Assembly: GCA_028284385.1 (NCBI GenBank)
Contig: JANQRT010000054.1
Span: 1-64,000 of the forward strand
Source: Opitutaceae bacterium
Lineage (GTDB): Bacteria > Verrucomicrobiota > Verrucomicrobiia > Opitutales > Opitutaceae
Direction: 5' to 3'
Length of the DNA: 64,000 nt
The notes under the pieces: model-generated
What the model saw: the letters and a program-made list of their open reading frames with translations, nothing else
Database searches by the model: none
What the model was told of the DNA's origin: nothing
Shown: piece by piece, positions 18,110 through 26,597 of the stretch
Layout of the letters: each line of letters opens with the position of its first letter
Position numbering within the stretch: position 1 is the first letter of the stretch
Translations under genes and position numbers: made by a program

Positions 18110-19843
18110 TCAGCCTTGTTGCTGATTATAAAGCTTCTTATATAAATCGCACCGATTGTACAATGCGTCATGGGACCCTGAATCGATGATGCGTCCGTTC
18201 TCGAAAACAAGGGCGAGATTCGCGTTTTTTATAGTGCTGAATCGATGAGCGATAATCAGTACTGTTTTTCCAACTACAAGCTTTTCCAGAGCTTTTTGAA
18301 TCTTCATCTCGCTTTCCGAGTCCAAAGCCGATGTCGCTTCATCAAGAATCAGGATAGGAGCCTGACGCAAAAAAGCCCTTGCCACGGCTATTCGTTGCTT
18401 TTGGCCTCCTGAGAGTCGGGCTCCTCGTTCTCCGACAACCGTCTGAAAACCTTCTGACTGCTCGGAGATAAACTCGTCGGCGAACGCGAGCCTCGCCGCC
18501 TCGTGGCACTCTTCGTCGGTCGCTTCCAAACGTCCGAGACGAATATTTTCGAGGATCGTGTCATCAAAGAGGACCGGTTCCTGAGAAACGATGGCAATTC
18601 GCTCTCGCAATTCCTTCTGCCTAAATCGTCTCACGTCATGTCCATCGATAAATACGCCGCCGTAATCGACATCGTAGAATCTTGGCACCAGACTGGCGAA
18701 GGTCGACTTGCCAGCTCCGCTTGGACCTACCAATGCGCAAATGCTGCCTTTGGGGATTAAGGTATCGATATTCTGGAGAACCGGCTCGTCTCCATACGAG
18801 AAGGAGACATCCTTGAATGCGATTTCTCCTTGTATCGAAGAGTTGTCTACCGACTCATCGGGATCTTCGATCTCAATAGGTTCTGAAATGATTTCGCGGA
18901 TACGTTTAAGGGATTCGGAGCCCTTTTTCAGTTCTCCGGCCAGGTAGCTGATGCGCTTAATGGGGGAATAGCTGAAGTAAAGCGCCGCGAAAATAGCGAT
19001 AAACACCTCTCCGGACACTCCCTTGTAGTAGCCGATGATAAACGCCGATGCTAGACCGATCGAGGAAATGATCTCCACCACGGGAGACAGCGAAAAGGTG
19101 TATTTCACTACTTTCATCTGAGAGAAGAACAGCTCCGAAAGCTTGGTCGAAAAGCGTTTGTTCTCCCTGTCTTGAAGGTTGAAGGCCCTCACTTCCTTGG
19201 CCGCTCCTATGTTTTGCGATAGGTCGTTTGTGACTTTGGAAAGCTCTTCCTGCTGGCTCTTCGCTTTCTGGCCAAGTTTTCTTGTGAGCCTTCTGACTGG
19301 AACTACCACGATGGGTAGAAGCGCAATGCTGCAGTAGACGTAAACTACGCCATCATGTTGCCAGCCTTTGATTGCAAGCATGACGATGGCTCCCAGAAAA
19401 GTTAGTGGAGCAATCGCTAGATCGCGACCGGTAATGGTCAAGGCGTACTGCATGGCCTGCGTATCTGCGGTTAAACGGGCAATGAGGTCCCCTGTCTTCT
19501 TCTTCTGGAAAAAGGACATCGGAAGACGTTGCAGATGGGAAAACAGCTCCGCTCGAAGGTCCCGGATCACGCTGAGTCCTGCATGGTTCAAATGGTAGGT
19601 GCTGAGAAATGTGCAAACTCCGATCGTGATGAACAACAGAGGGAAGATGCTGGCGATGAGGATAACCTCATTCAGTGGCCGCTCATGCGTTCCATCTAGC
19701 ACTAGCCCAAAAAGCTTCTCCGCCCCTACAGTTATTCCTGCTCCTGTCGCCAATCCAGCGATACCTCCAGCGAGTAGCGCCAACCTTACGCGATGACGAT
19801 AGGGTCTGAGCAACTCTAGAAATACCTTTAGGTCTCTCAGCAT
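18110..19843 (-). CDS. MsbA-type ABC exporter (membrane + ATPase in one chain)
   Basis: 577 residues from the ATG. A TTG two codons upstream is possible but less likely. The N-terminal half has six predicted membrane helices of the type-I exporter fold. The C-terminal ATPase has Walker A GPSGAGKST, signature LSGGQKQR, Walker B ILILDEATSALD and switch His in IIAHRFS, all intact. The chain forms homodimers in the inner membrane; relatives flip lipid A precursor or export lipids, peptides or drugs. No neighbouring lipid A genes fix the substrate. It lies 35 bases downstream of the opp genes on the same strand, but is not one of the missing Opp ATPases because it carries its own membrane domain. 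Confidence 0.9.
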   Translation of the reverse strand: MLRDLKVFLELLRPYRHRVRLALLAGGIAGLATGAGITVGAEKLFGLVLDGTHERPLNEVILIASIFPLLFITIGVCTFLSTYHLNHAGLSVIRDLRAELFSHLQRLPMSFFQKKKTGDLIARLTADTQAMQYALTITGRDLAIAPLTFLGAIVMLAIKGWQHDGVVYVYCSIALLPIVVVPVRRLTRKLGQKAKSQQEELSKVTNDLSQNIGAAKEVRAFNLQDRENKRFSTKLSELFFSQMKVVKYTFSLSPVVEIISSIGLASAFIIGYYKGVSGEVFIAIFAALYFSYSPIKRISYLAGELKKGSESLKRIREIISEPIEIEDPDESVDNSSIQGEIAFKDVSFSYGDEPVLQNIDTLIPKGSICALVGPSGAGKSTFASLVPRFYDVDYGGVFIDGHDVRRFRQKELRERIAIVSQEPVLFDDTILENIRLGRLEATDEECHEAARLAFADEFISEQSEGFQTVVGERGARLSGGQKQRIAVARAFLRQAPILILDEATSALDSESEMKIQKALEKLVVGKTVLIIAHRFSTIKNANLALVFENGRIIDSGSHDALYNRCDLYKKLYNQQQG

Positions 19844-19877
19844 AAGCAAGTGGAGATTGGCGTTCCCTTGCGAGTGT

Positions 19878-20966
19878 TCAATCTTTTGCTGTTTTTACGT
19901 CGAGAGCGTCACGGAGCCCGTCGCCCAAAAAATTCATCGCGAAAAGGGTGAGCGAGAAGAAGCTTGCCGGTATAACGAGCTGCCAGGGGTGAGCCTGCAT
20001 ACGCTCAGCTCCCTCCTTGATCATGGTACCCCAAGACGCATCCGGAGCCTGGACGCCTAGACCAAGGAAACTGAGCGTTGACTCCAACAGCATTACGGCT
20101 GGTACCAGAAGCGTCGCGTAAACCACTACTGGCCCCAAAATATTAGGCGCCAGATGGCGAGCAATGATTGCTCTGGTTTTCACTCCGGTCGCTTTTGCAG
20201 CTTCGATGAATTCCATGTTTTTCAAATTAACGACTTGGCCCCGTACAATCCTGGCCATGGTGAGCCATTCGACCGCTCCGATTGCTACGAAAATCAGGAG
20301 GATCTGATGCTTGAAGCCTTCGAAGGCGATCATCAGTAGTATCACGAAAATCAGGAAAGGCAAAGCATACAGAATATCGACCACGCGCATCAGAAAGGCG
20401 TCTATGTTTCCTCCTGTATAGCCAGCCACGGCTCCGTAGGCAACGCCGATGAGAAGCGACACCAAAGTGGCCAGGAATCCTACCCCAAGAGAAATGCGTC
20501 CCCCTTGCATAATCCTGGCCAGCAAATCACGTCCTTTATTATCCGTACCCAGAACATGGAAACGCTTGATCTGCTTGAAATAGACACCCACGAGTTCAAC
20601 GGTCGGTTCTGTATCAAGCTTGGCGACATCCTCCTCTGGATCCTCGGCATAGATCTCCGTAAACTCTTCGATCGTGATCACCTCGTCTGGACTTGCCTTT
20701 TCCTTGTCGAAACGAACTTCCACCAAAACGGCTTTCGAAAGAGGATCCGTGGCTCCCAGGGATAGCGATATCTCTTCAGGGGAATGAGCATAGAAGAGGG
20801 GGCCAAGATAAGACAGAAGAATGATGAAGATAAAGAACCCCAGGCCAAACATCGCCAGACGATTAGCTTTCAGCCTTAACCATGCGTCCTGCCAGAGCGA
20901 TTGAGGATCTTCTTGGATCTCGGCAGGAATTTCCTCTTGATTGGGACTGAGATGGATTTGCGACAT
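19878..20966 (-). CDS. oppC: Oligopeptide ABC transporter permease OppC
   Basis: 362 residues from MSQIHLSPNQ. The frame stays open upstream into oppB, but this ATG lies 15 bases after the oppB stop and fits family length. One N-terminal membrane helix precedes a periplasmic insert of about 80 residues that is rich in acidic residues (IEEFTEIYAEDPEEDVAKLD), longer than in E. coli OppC. Then comes HVLGTDNKGRDLLARIMQGG and five helices. The EAA loop (EAAKATGVKTRAIIARHLAPN) contacts the ATPases. It forms an inner-membrane heterodimer with OppB for peptide import. No OppD or OppF gene is in the window. Confidence 0.93.
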   Translation of the reverse strand: MSQIHLSPNQEEIPAEIQEDPQSLWQDAWLRLKANRLAMFGLGFFIFIILLSYLGPLFYAHSPEEISLSLGATDPLSKAVLVEVRFDKEKASPDEVITIEEFTEIYAEDPEEDVAKLDTEPTVELVGVYFKQIKRFHVLGTDNKGRDLLARIMQGGRISLGVGFLATLVSLLIGVAYGAVAGYTGGNIDAFLMRVVDILYALPFLIFVILLMIAFEGFKHQILLIFVAIGAVEWLTMARIVRGQVVNLKNMEFIEAAKATGVKTRAIIARHLAPNILGPVVVYATLLVPAVMLLESTLSFLGLGVQAPDASWGTMIKEGAERMQAHPWQLVIPASFFSLTLFAMNFLGDGLRDALDVKTAKD

Positions 20967-20980
20967 GCCTTCTTGAATTG

Positions 20981-21898
20981 CTACTGGTATCGCAATTTTG
21001 GATTCAGTATCACTTGTATGATATCCACCAGGATGTTTGCGATAATGATGAGAATCGCGTAAAACAGGACGGTTGTCAGGATGAGCGAATGATCGCGATT
21101 GAGTGCGGCTTGCACGAAATGTCTGCCCATTCCTGGAACCTGAAAAATCGTTTCCACCACGAATGATCCACTTACTACTCCCGCCAAGGCTGGACCGAAA
21201 AAGGAAACCACTGGCATGATTCCTCCTCGTAGGGCATGCTTGAATACCACTATGAGCTCCTTGAGTCCTTTGGCTCTGGCGGTTCGCACATAATCCATTC
21301 CCAGAATTTCCAGCATCCCTCCACGCGTCATTCGAGCGATATAGGCTGCGTAAAATAAGCCTAGTGTAAGAGCTGGAAGGATACGGTGCTTCCATTCAAA
21401 CCAACCGGAAACGGGCAGCCATCCCAGCCACAGACCGAAGACGAGGGCGAGCAAAGGGCCAATCACGAAGGTTGGCAGGCAAATGCCAATCATGGCGACG
21501 CTCATGGGAGCGTAGTCGAGAGGGCTGTTTGGCTTAGTCGAAGCTAAAGTACCCGTTGGCACTCCGATTAGTACCGCAACCAGCATGGCCAGTAGCCCTA
21601 GCTGCACAGAAGGTCCAAAGTGGTTCTTGATTATATCACCCGAAGTCAGCCCTGGAACGCTTGCCAAGGGAGGGAAATCGAAGGTGACGTGTCGTTTTAG
21701 AAGACGAACGTATTGAGTGGATAACGAATCGCTGTAGCCGTAATAGGCTTTCTGTTTCTCCAACACGCTTTCAGATACTTTCCTTTCGTCGTCAAAAGGC
21801 CCTCCGGGCGCAGCCTTAATCATAAAAAAGGTGATGGTGTAAATCGCCAAGAGAACGGGGATGGCTTGCAAAAGGCGAATGAGAATAAAGCGAATCAC
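20981..21898 (-). CDS. oppB: Oligopeptide ABC transporter permease OppB
   Basis: 305 residues from a GTG start (VIRFILIRLLQAIPVLL, read as Met). Six membrane helices. The family signatures AAPGGPFDDERKVSE near the N-terminus and the EAA loop DYVRTARAKGLKELIVVFKH are intact, as is the conserved VVETIFQVPGMG. It partners with OppC. It lies 70 bases after the binding-protein gene and 14 bases before oppC, forming an oppA-oppB-oppC order on the minus strand. Confidence 0.93.
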   Translation of the reverse strand: MIRFILIRLLQAIPVLLAIYTITFFMIKAAPGGPFDDERKVSESVLEKQKAYYGYSDSLSTQYVRLLKRHVTFDFPPLASVPGLTSGDIIKNHFGPSVQLGLLAMLVAVLIGVPTGTLASTKPNSPLDYAPMSVAMIGICLPTFVIGPLLALVFGLWLGWLPVSGWFEWKHRILPALTLGLFYAAYIARMTRGGMLEILGMDYVRTARAKGLKELIVVFKHALRGGIMPVVSFFGPALAGVVSGSFVVETIFQVPGMGRHFVQAALNRDHSLILTTVLFYAILIIIANILVDIIQVILNPKLRYQ

Positions 21899-21968
21899 AA
21901 GTCAGAGGCTCAATAAACGGGCTGAGGATGGAGGAGAGGATTAACTATGATCCTTAGCTCTTAGAGGA

Positions 21969-23600
21969 TCAATTTTCAAAATAGACGTATTTATAGGGAT
22001 GATTATCTAGCAGTTTCGGATGCCAGCCACGTACGCGCGTATCGATTCGATAGATACGAGCATAGTAGTATATCGGAGCGATCGGCATTTTGTCTAGCAA
22101 TATCGTTTCGGCTTGATGCAGCATGTCCAGCCTTGCTTTGGCATCGCTTACCGATAGAGAATCGACGAGTAGATTGTCGTATTGCTCGTTCCCCCAACCC
22201 GTGTTGTTGTTTCCATCCTCCGTTTGCCACATTTTAAGAAAAGTGTCTGGATACATATAGTCGCCTATCCATGCCGAGCGGGCGATGTCGTAATTCATTT
22301 CTTTGAGTGTATCCAAATAGACCTTCCATTCCTGGTTTCTCAACGTGATTTCGATCCCCAAAATGCTTTTCCACATTTGTTGAATGGCTTCCGCGATGTC
22401 CTTGTGCATCTCCGAAGTATTGTAAATCAGGTTCAAGGTGGGAAAGCCTTCGCCTCCGGAAAATCCTGCTTCGGCCAGCATTTCTCGAGCTTTTTTCGGA
22501 TTATAGCTAACCATGTTAGGCGGTTCGTAGCCTGAAATGCCTGGAGGTGTGTAGCCGTAAGCCGGTTTTTGGCCGCCCTTTAATATGCGCCTGACGATGG
22601 CTCTTTGATTTATAGCGAGCGATAGGGCTTTCCTGACTCGCGGATCATCCAACGGTTTCTTCGTCGTATTGAAGCGGTAGAAATAGGTGCCAAACCAAGG
22701 TTCCATGCGAAGGTAGGGATCTTTTTCCTCGACATACTTCGGAACAAGAACGGGTGGAACTGTATTCACATAATGGTTAGCTCCATTATTGAAATTCTGA
22801 TCATCCGTATTGAGATTTTCGGTAGGGAAGAAATGGATCTCCTGGAGCCTTACGGTATCCGCGTCCCAATAGCTCGGATTCTTTTCCACGATGAGAACTT
22901 TATTCATCTCCCAGCTTTTTAAGCTGAAGGGTCCGTTGCCTACATAGTTTTCTCTCGTCCAGTTTGAATCCTGCTTTGTCATGCCGCCAGCCGCTTCGAT
23001 AGTCGGAGGATGGACCGGAAACCATGAGCTGTGTTTGAGCATGCTTAGAAAATGAGGCGTCGGTCCTTCCAGTTCGATTTGCAGGGTCTTGTCGTCGATC
23101 GCTTTGACTCCCACTTCCGAGAACGGCACTTCTCCTTGATGAAAGCCTCTGGCGTTCTTCATCATGTAGAGAAGTTCAGCATAGCGGGCTCCCAGCTCCG
23201 GGCTTAGCATGCGTTCGTAGGAATAGATGAAGTCGGATGCGGTTATCTCGTCGCCATTGGACCACTTTGCTTCGCGTAGGTGAAATGTCCATACGGTGTA
23301 TTCATGGTGTTCCCAGGATTTAGCCACTCCAGGTTTGGGAAGGTTGTCATCAGTGGGGTGATACGCAATCAGACCTTCCATGAGGCAGCTAACAATCCGG
23401 CTTCCATTGACCGAGGAGTTCAATTGCGGATCTAGGCTGGGCGGTTCCGAAGCATTGCCGAAAAGAAAGATTTGAGCCGCTGCCGCATCGTCTGCTTTGG
23501 TTGCGACCGCTGGGGGAGTAAAAACGAGGGATCCGATTGCGATGAAAGCTGCTATGCAAGTGGCGGGAAGGCGATTCATGGACATATTTCGAGTAGCCAT
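21969..23600 (-). CDS. oppA: Periplasmic oligopeptide-binding protein OppA (SBP family 5)
   Basis: 543 residues from MATRNMSMNRL. A GTG 18 bases upstream and ATGs 15 and 21 bases downstream are alternatives. Signal peptide through about VATKA; no lipobox Cys is seen, so a soluble periplasmic protein as in Gram-negatives. Family hallmarks are present: NASEPPSLDPQLNSS, GLIAYHP, KWSNGDEITASDF, YVGNGPFSLKSW, and LNLIYNTSEMHKDIAEAIQQ. It delivers peptides to OppBC. Start of the oppABC unit. Confidence 0.9.
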   Translation of the reverse strand: MATRNMSMNRLPATCIAAFIAIGSLVFTPPAVATKADDAAAAQIFLFGNASEPPSLDPQLNSSVNGSRIVSCLMEGLIAYHPTDDNLPKPGVAKSWEHHEYTVWTFHLREAKWSNGDEITASDFIYSYERMLSPELGARYAELLYMMKNARGFHQGEVPFSEVGVKAIDDKTLQIELEGPTPHFLSMLKHSSWFPVHPPTIEAAGGMTKQDSNWTRENYVGNGPFSLKSWEMNKVLIVEKNPSYWDADTVRLQEIHFFPTENLNTDDQNFNNGANHYVNTVPPVLVPKYVEEKDPYLRMEPWFGTYFYRFNTTKKPLDDPRVRKALSLAINQRAIVRRILKGGQKPAYGYTPPGISGYEPPNMVSYNPKKAREMLAEAGFSGGEGFPTLNLIYNTSEMHKDIAEAIQQMWKSILGIEITLRNQEWKVYLDTLKEMNYDIARSAWIGDYMYPDTFLKMWQTEDGNNNTGWGNEQYDNLLVDSLSVSDAKARLDMLHQAETILLDKMPIAPIYYYARIYRIDTRVRGWHPKLLDNHPYKYVYFEN

Positions 23601-23626
23601 ACCAATAGGTTGTTCCACCGAGAACG

Positions 23627-24406
23627 CTATTCAAAACGACGGGCGTTTTCCAAGATCGGATAGTTCGATGACCTGAATTTGGCGAAGGATCGTTTAATCG
23701 AATCGATCAATGACGGACTACCGGGCTTTCTTAGCACTAACAATATTCCATTCGGCGTTTCCTCGGGGAACCGTGTTTCGCTTGTTTCGATACTCCACCT
23801 AAATGGAATGCGAGAATCTTCATTAGTTCTTTCGACAAGGCCGAGTAGCGACTCTCGAGTGAAAACATGGAAATGGATATTGATGATGTTGTTCTCCGCC
23901 GTCGCTTTACGGTAAGCCGCAGCAAGTTCATTCTTCTTTTTCTCCCATTCTTCGGGTGGATCGCTCGGAGAAAATTCAGCCCAGTCCACACCATAGACGA
24001 AATCATCAATATGAGTTGGGTCCGTGTCGTCCACATCAGCCAAGTAGTCCTCCAGCATGTGATTTGGTGATGTTGTTTCCCTTGGGGAGTCGAACGTGTG
24101 ATGCTTGTCTGGCACTACCATGTAGGCAATGCCCCCTGGTTTCAGGACCCGGTGCCATTCGACCAGCGCTTTTACGGGATTCGCGGTGTGCTCGAGCACG
24201 TGAGAAGTGGCAACGTAGTCTAAAGAACTATTCTCAAAAGGCAGTTCGCAGGCGTCTCCATAGTAGACGGCGTTTGTCGGTTCGTTGGCATATTCTTTAA
24301 ACTTGTCCACATAAATGGGAGTGATTCCGGGTATTGGGCTTTTAAAGGCTCCAATCTCAACCCCAATACCCTGACACCATTTTCTAGCTGCCTCTTCGCT
24401 TCTCAT
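23627..24406 (-). CDS. Class I SAM-dependent methyltransferase (paralogue of the 25666 gene)
   Basis: 259 residues from the ATG at 24406, which overlaps the ispF stop as ATGA; a GTG 18 bases upstream is less likely. A degenerate glycine-rich motif (IGVEIGAFKSP) and the later SHVLEHTANPVKALVEWHRV, VLKPGGIAYMVVPDK and THIDDFVYGVDW place it in the methyltransferase-11-like group. Substrate unknown; such enzymes often sit in glycan or secondary-metabolism loci. Close sequence similarity to the gene at 25666-26457 along the full length points to local duplication around ispDF. Confidence 0.82.
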   Translation of the reverse strand: MRSEEAARKWCQGIGVEIGAFKSPIPGITPIYVDKFKEYANEPTNAVYYGDACELPFENSSLDYVATSHVLEHTANPVKALVEWHRVLKPGGIAYMVVPDKHHTFDSPRETTSPNHMLEDYLADVDDTDPTHIDDFVYGVDWAEFSPSDPPEEWEKKKNELAAAYRKATAENNIINIHFHVFTRESLLGLVERTNEDSRIPFRWSIETSETRFPEETPNGILLVLRKPGSPSLIDSIKRSFAKFRSSNYPILENARRFE

Positions 24407-24894
24407 TTTTTGGCTATCAGACACGTCGCAATGGCGGCAATGCCTTCCTCGCGTCCAATGGAGCCTAGTTTTTCGTTGGTGGTCGCCTTTATCCCCAAGG
24501 CGTTGGGATCAACACCCGCGCTTTTAGCTAGTTTGGCTTTCATTTCTTCGAGTCTTGGAGAGATTTTCGGTTTCTCAGCTATTACGGTTGAGTCGATGTT
24601 CACGATCTCCCAGTTACTTTCGCGAAGCGTGCTAGCGACTTCGGCCAAAAGTTCCTGAGAGTCGATATCCTTGTATTTCAAGTCCGAATTCGGAAAATAA
24701 TGACCGATATCAGGTAGGCCTGCTGCGCCAAGAAGAGCGTCGCATATCGCGTGAGTAAGGCAATCCGCATCGGAGTGGCCATCCAGTCCGTATGGAGTGT
24801 CGAAAGTAACGCCACCAAGCACCATTGGTCTTCCGTCCTTGAAGGAGTGGATGTCGTAACCTTGTCCGACGCGAATATTCGAAGCGTTTGCCAT
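24403..24894 (-). CDS. ispF: 2-C-methyl-D-erythritol 2,4-cyclodiphosphate synthase
   Basis: 163 residues, the usual length. IspF cyclises CDP-ME-2-phosphate to MEcPP in the MEP isoprenoid pathway. Zinc ligands are visible as Asp14-His16 (GYDIHSF) and His48 (DADCLTHAI), and the family motif LLGAAGLPDIGHYFPNSD is intact, as is KATTNEKLGSIGR near the C-terminus. Cytoplasmic trimer. ispD lies 62 bases upstream and a methyltransferase overlaps its stop by four bases. Confidence 0.97.
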   Translation of the reverse strand: MANASNIRVGQGYDIHSFKDGRPMVLGGVTFDTPYGLDGHSDADCLTHAICDALLGAAGLPDIGHYFPNSDLKYKDIDSQELLAEVASTLRESNWEIVNIDSTVIAEKPKISPRLEEMKAKLAKSAGVDPNALGIKATTNEKLGSIGREEGIAAIATCLIAKK

Positions 24895-24956
24895 AGAATT
24901 GTCTCTACGCTACCCTCAAATGAAAAAAAGTCTCTCCCAAAAATCGATCGGGTGCC

Positions 24957-25664
24957 CTATGATTGCAGGACGAATTCCAAGTAGGATATGTCCAAGGGCG
25001 TTGTTAGTTTTACATTCGGTCTCTCGTTCTCTATGAACTGGATGGGTTGGTCAGTCGATTCAACGGCTGCAAGGTCATCCGTGATCATTATTCCCGATTC
25101 AATGACCTTTTGGTAAGCGTCTTTGATTAACGAGTATCGAAAAGCTTGGGGGGTCTCCATTGCCCAGAGAGTAGAGCGATCAACGGTTTCAAGGGAGTAG
25201 GTTTCCGGGATCGATGAACTGCCTGCTTTTTTCAAGGTGTCTGTTACCGGTCGCGCTAGACTAGCCGCTCCATGCTTCGAGGCGGCTAGGGCCGTTTTGC
25301 GTATCGCATTTGCGGTGACAAGCGGGCGAGCTCCGTCATGGATAAGAACGATCTCAGTCTCTTTCGGCAGTGCTTTCAAGCCTGACCATACCGAATCCTG
25401 ACGCTCTATGCCGCCTTTTGCCCAAACTAGGGAGCGTTTTGTAGGTTGTATTAGCTTTTCAATGGCAAGTCTTTGCTCATCGTCTCGATACACTAGAACA
25501 ATCCCTGAAACGACTTCGGATTCCAGAAAGGCGTTTATGGAGTGGGCAATGACCGGCTTCCTGGCCAATGGGAGTAGAATTTTGTCGTTAGAGCTCTCTC
25601 CCATCCGAGAGCTGGATCCTCCAGCTAGTATTATAGCGTAGGCGTTTTCGACTTCAAATTCCAT
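24957..25664 (-). CDS. ispD: 2-C-methyl-D-erythritol 4-phosphate cytidylyltransferase
   Basis: 235 residues. IspD joins CTP with MEP to form CDP-ME. The nucleotidyltransferase loop LAGGSSSRMG and Lys in NDKILLPL are present, followed by VLIHDGARPLV, DTLKKAG and ETPQAFRY, all typical of IspD. The ATG lies one base after the stop of the upstream methyltransferase, giving very tight coupling. The ispF neighbour supports a true IspD rather than a TarI-like polyol cytidylyltransferase. Confidence 0.95.
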   Translation of the reverse strand: MEFEVENAYAIILAGGSSSRMGESSNDKILLPLARKPVIAHSINAFLESEVVSGIVLVYRDDEQRLAIEKLIQPTKRSLVWAKGGIERQDSVWSGLKALPKETEIVLIHDGARPLVTANAIRKTALAASKHGAASLARPVTDTLKKAGSSSIPETYSLETVDRSTLWAMETPQAFRYSLIKDAYQKVIESGIMITDDLAAVESTDQPIQFIENERPNVKLTTPLDISYLEFVLQS

Positions 25665-25665
25665 G

Positions 25666-26457
25666 TCAACCAGCTGTTTGAGGAAAAGGCTTTGCGTACT
25701 CTAATAATGGATACATCCGAGAACGTTCTCCTGAGAAGCGTTTTGCAATGAGATTCACCAGCTTTCCTTTCTTGCTTTTTTTCAAGATGGCAAGAATTCC
25801 GTGCGGACAATCTTCTGGAAAGCGATCTACGAATTCCACTATTCGCCATTCAATGGGAATATCGGAGTTTTTGGATACACTCTCCAGTAATTCCCGGAAA
25901 TTTACTGGATCGAAGACATGGAAATGAATGTTGATTTCCTCTCCTTGCCTCACCTGCTTCTTGAAATGTTCCGAGTGGACTTTTCTCTGACTATCGACAT
26001 CCGCTTCATTCGTTTCGGGCATGACTTCCTTCCAGTCTATTCCATATACGAAATCGTCGACATGAGTCGCGTCACAGTCTGTTGTGCCTTGCTTGAAGTC
26101 GTCCAGCATATGATTAACCGAGGTGAGGGGTCTCGCTTTGTCCCAAGTATAGCGTTTATCTGGGACGACGATATAGGCAATGCCTCCCGGCTTTAGAACG
26201 CGATGCCACTCTACTAGGGCCTGCACCGGATTGGCGCTGTGCTCGAGAACATGAGAAGCCACTATGTAATCAAGCGATGAGTCCACAAAGGGCAAGGACA
26301 CTGACTCCCCGAAATAGTCGGCCTGACATTTTTCCCCTGCGAATTCTTCGAACTTGTCGATGTGGATCGGCTTGATGCCTGGAACCGGCGTTGTATGGGC
26401 TCCAATTTCAGCGCCCAGTCCCTTTAGATATTTGGGGACGAAATCTTGATGGGTCAT
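25666..26457 (-). CDS. Class I SAM-dependent methyltransferase
   Basis: 263 residues. It shares with the 23627 gene the motifs LGAEIGAHTTPVPGIKPI, IVASHVLEHSANPVQALVEW, VLKPGGIAYIVVPDKRYT and THVDDFVYGIDW. The SAM-binding Gly-rich loop is weak but motif post-I and the HVLEH segment are good. Cytoplasmic; substrate unknown. It is the likely first gene of a run methyltransferase-ispD-ispF-methyltransferase with gaps of 1, 62 and -4 bases. A role in making or modifying a glycan or prenyl-linked product would fit but is inference. Confidence 0.82.
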   Translation of the reverse strand: MTHQDFVPKYLKGLGAEIGAHTTPVPGIKPIHIDKFEEFAGEKCQADYFGESVSLPFVDSSLDYIVASHVLEHSANPVQALVEWHRVLKPGGIAYIVVPDKRYTWDKARPLTSVNHMLDDFKQGTTDCDATHVDDFVYGIDWKEVMPETNEADVDSQRKVHSEHFKKQVRQGEEINIHFHVFDPVNFRELLESVSKNSDIPIEWRIVEFVDRFPEDCPHGILAILKKSKKGKLVNLIAKRFSGERSRMYPLLEYAKPFPQTAG

Positions 26458-26597
26458 TCGTCTAGAGCTAAATTTATAGAGTGGGCAACGTATCCCCAGT
26501 GGCCATATGCCTCCCGTATCGACACTGGAAGATTTGGGATTTCTGGATACGTATGAAATCCGCCAAGATTGGATGATTTAGCTTGTTTAAGCATTCT

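Noticed and set aside
20967..21395. N-terminal extension of OppC through the oppB gene
   Set aside because: The extra ~143 codons read antisense-like, low-complexity sequence and overlap oppB completely; the ATG at 20966 gives the normal OppC start.
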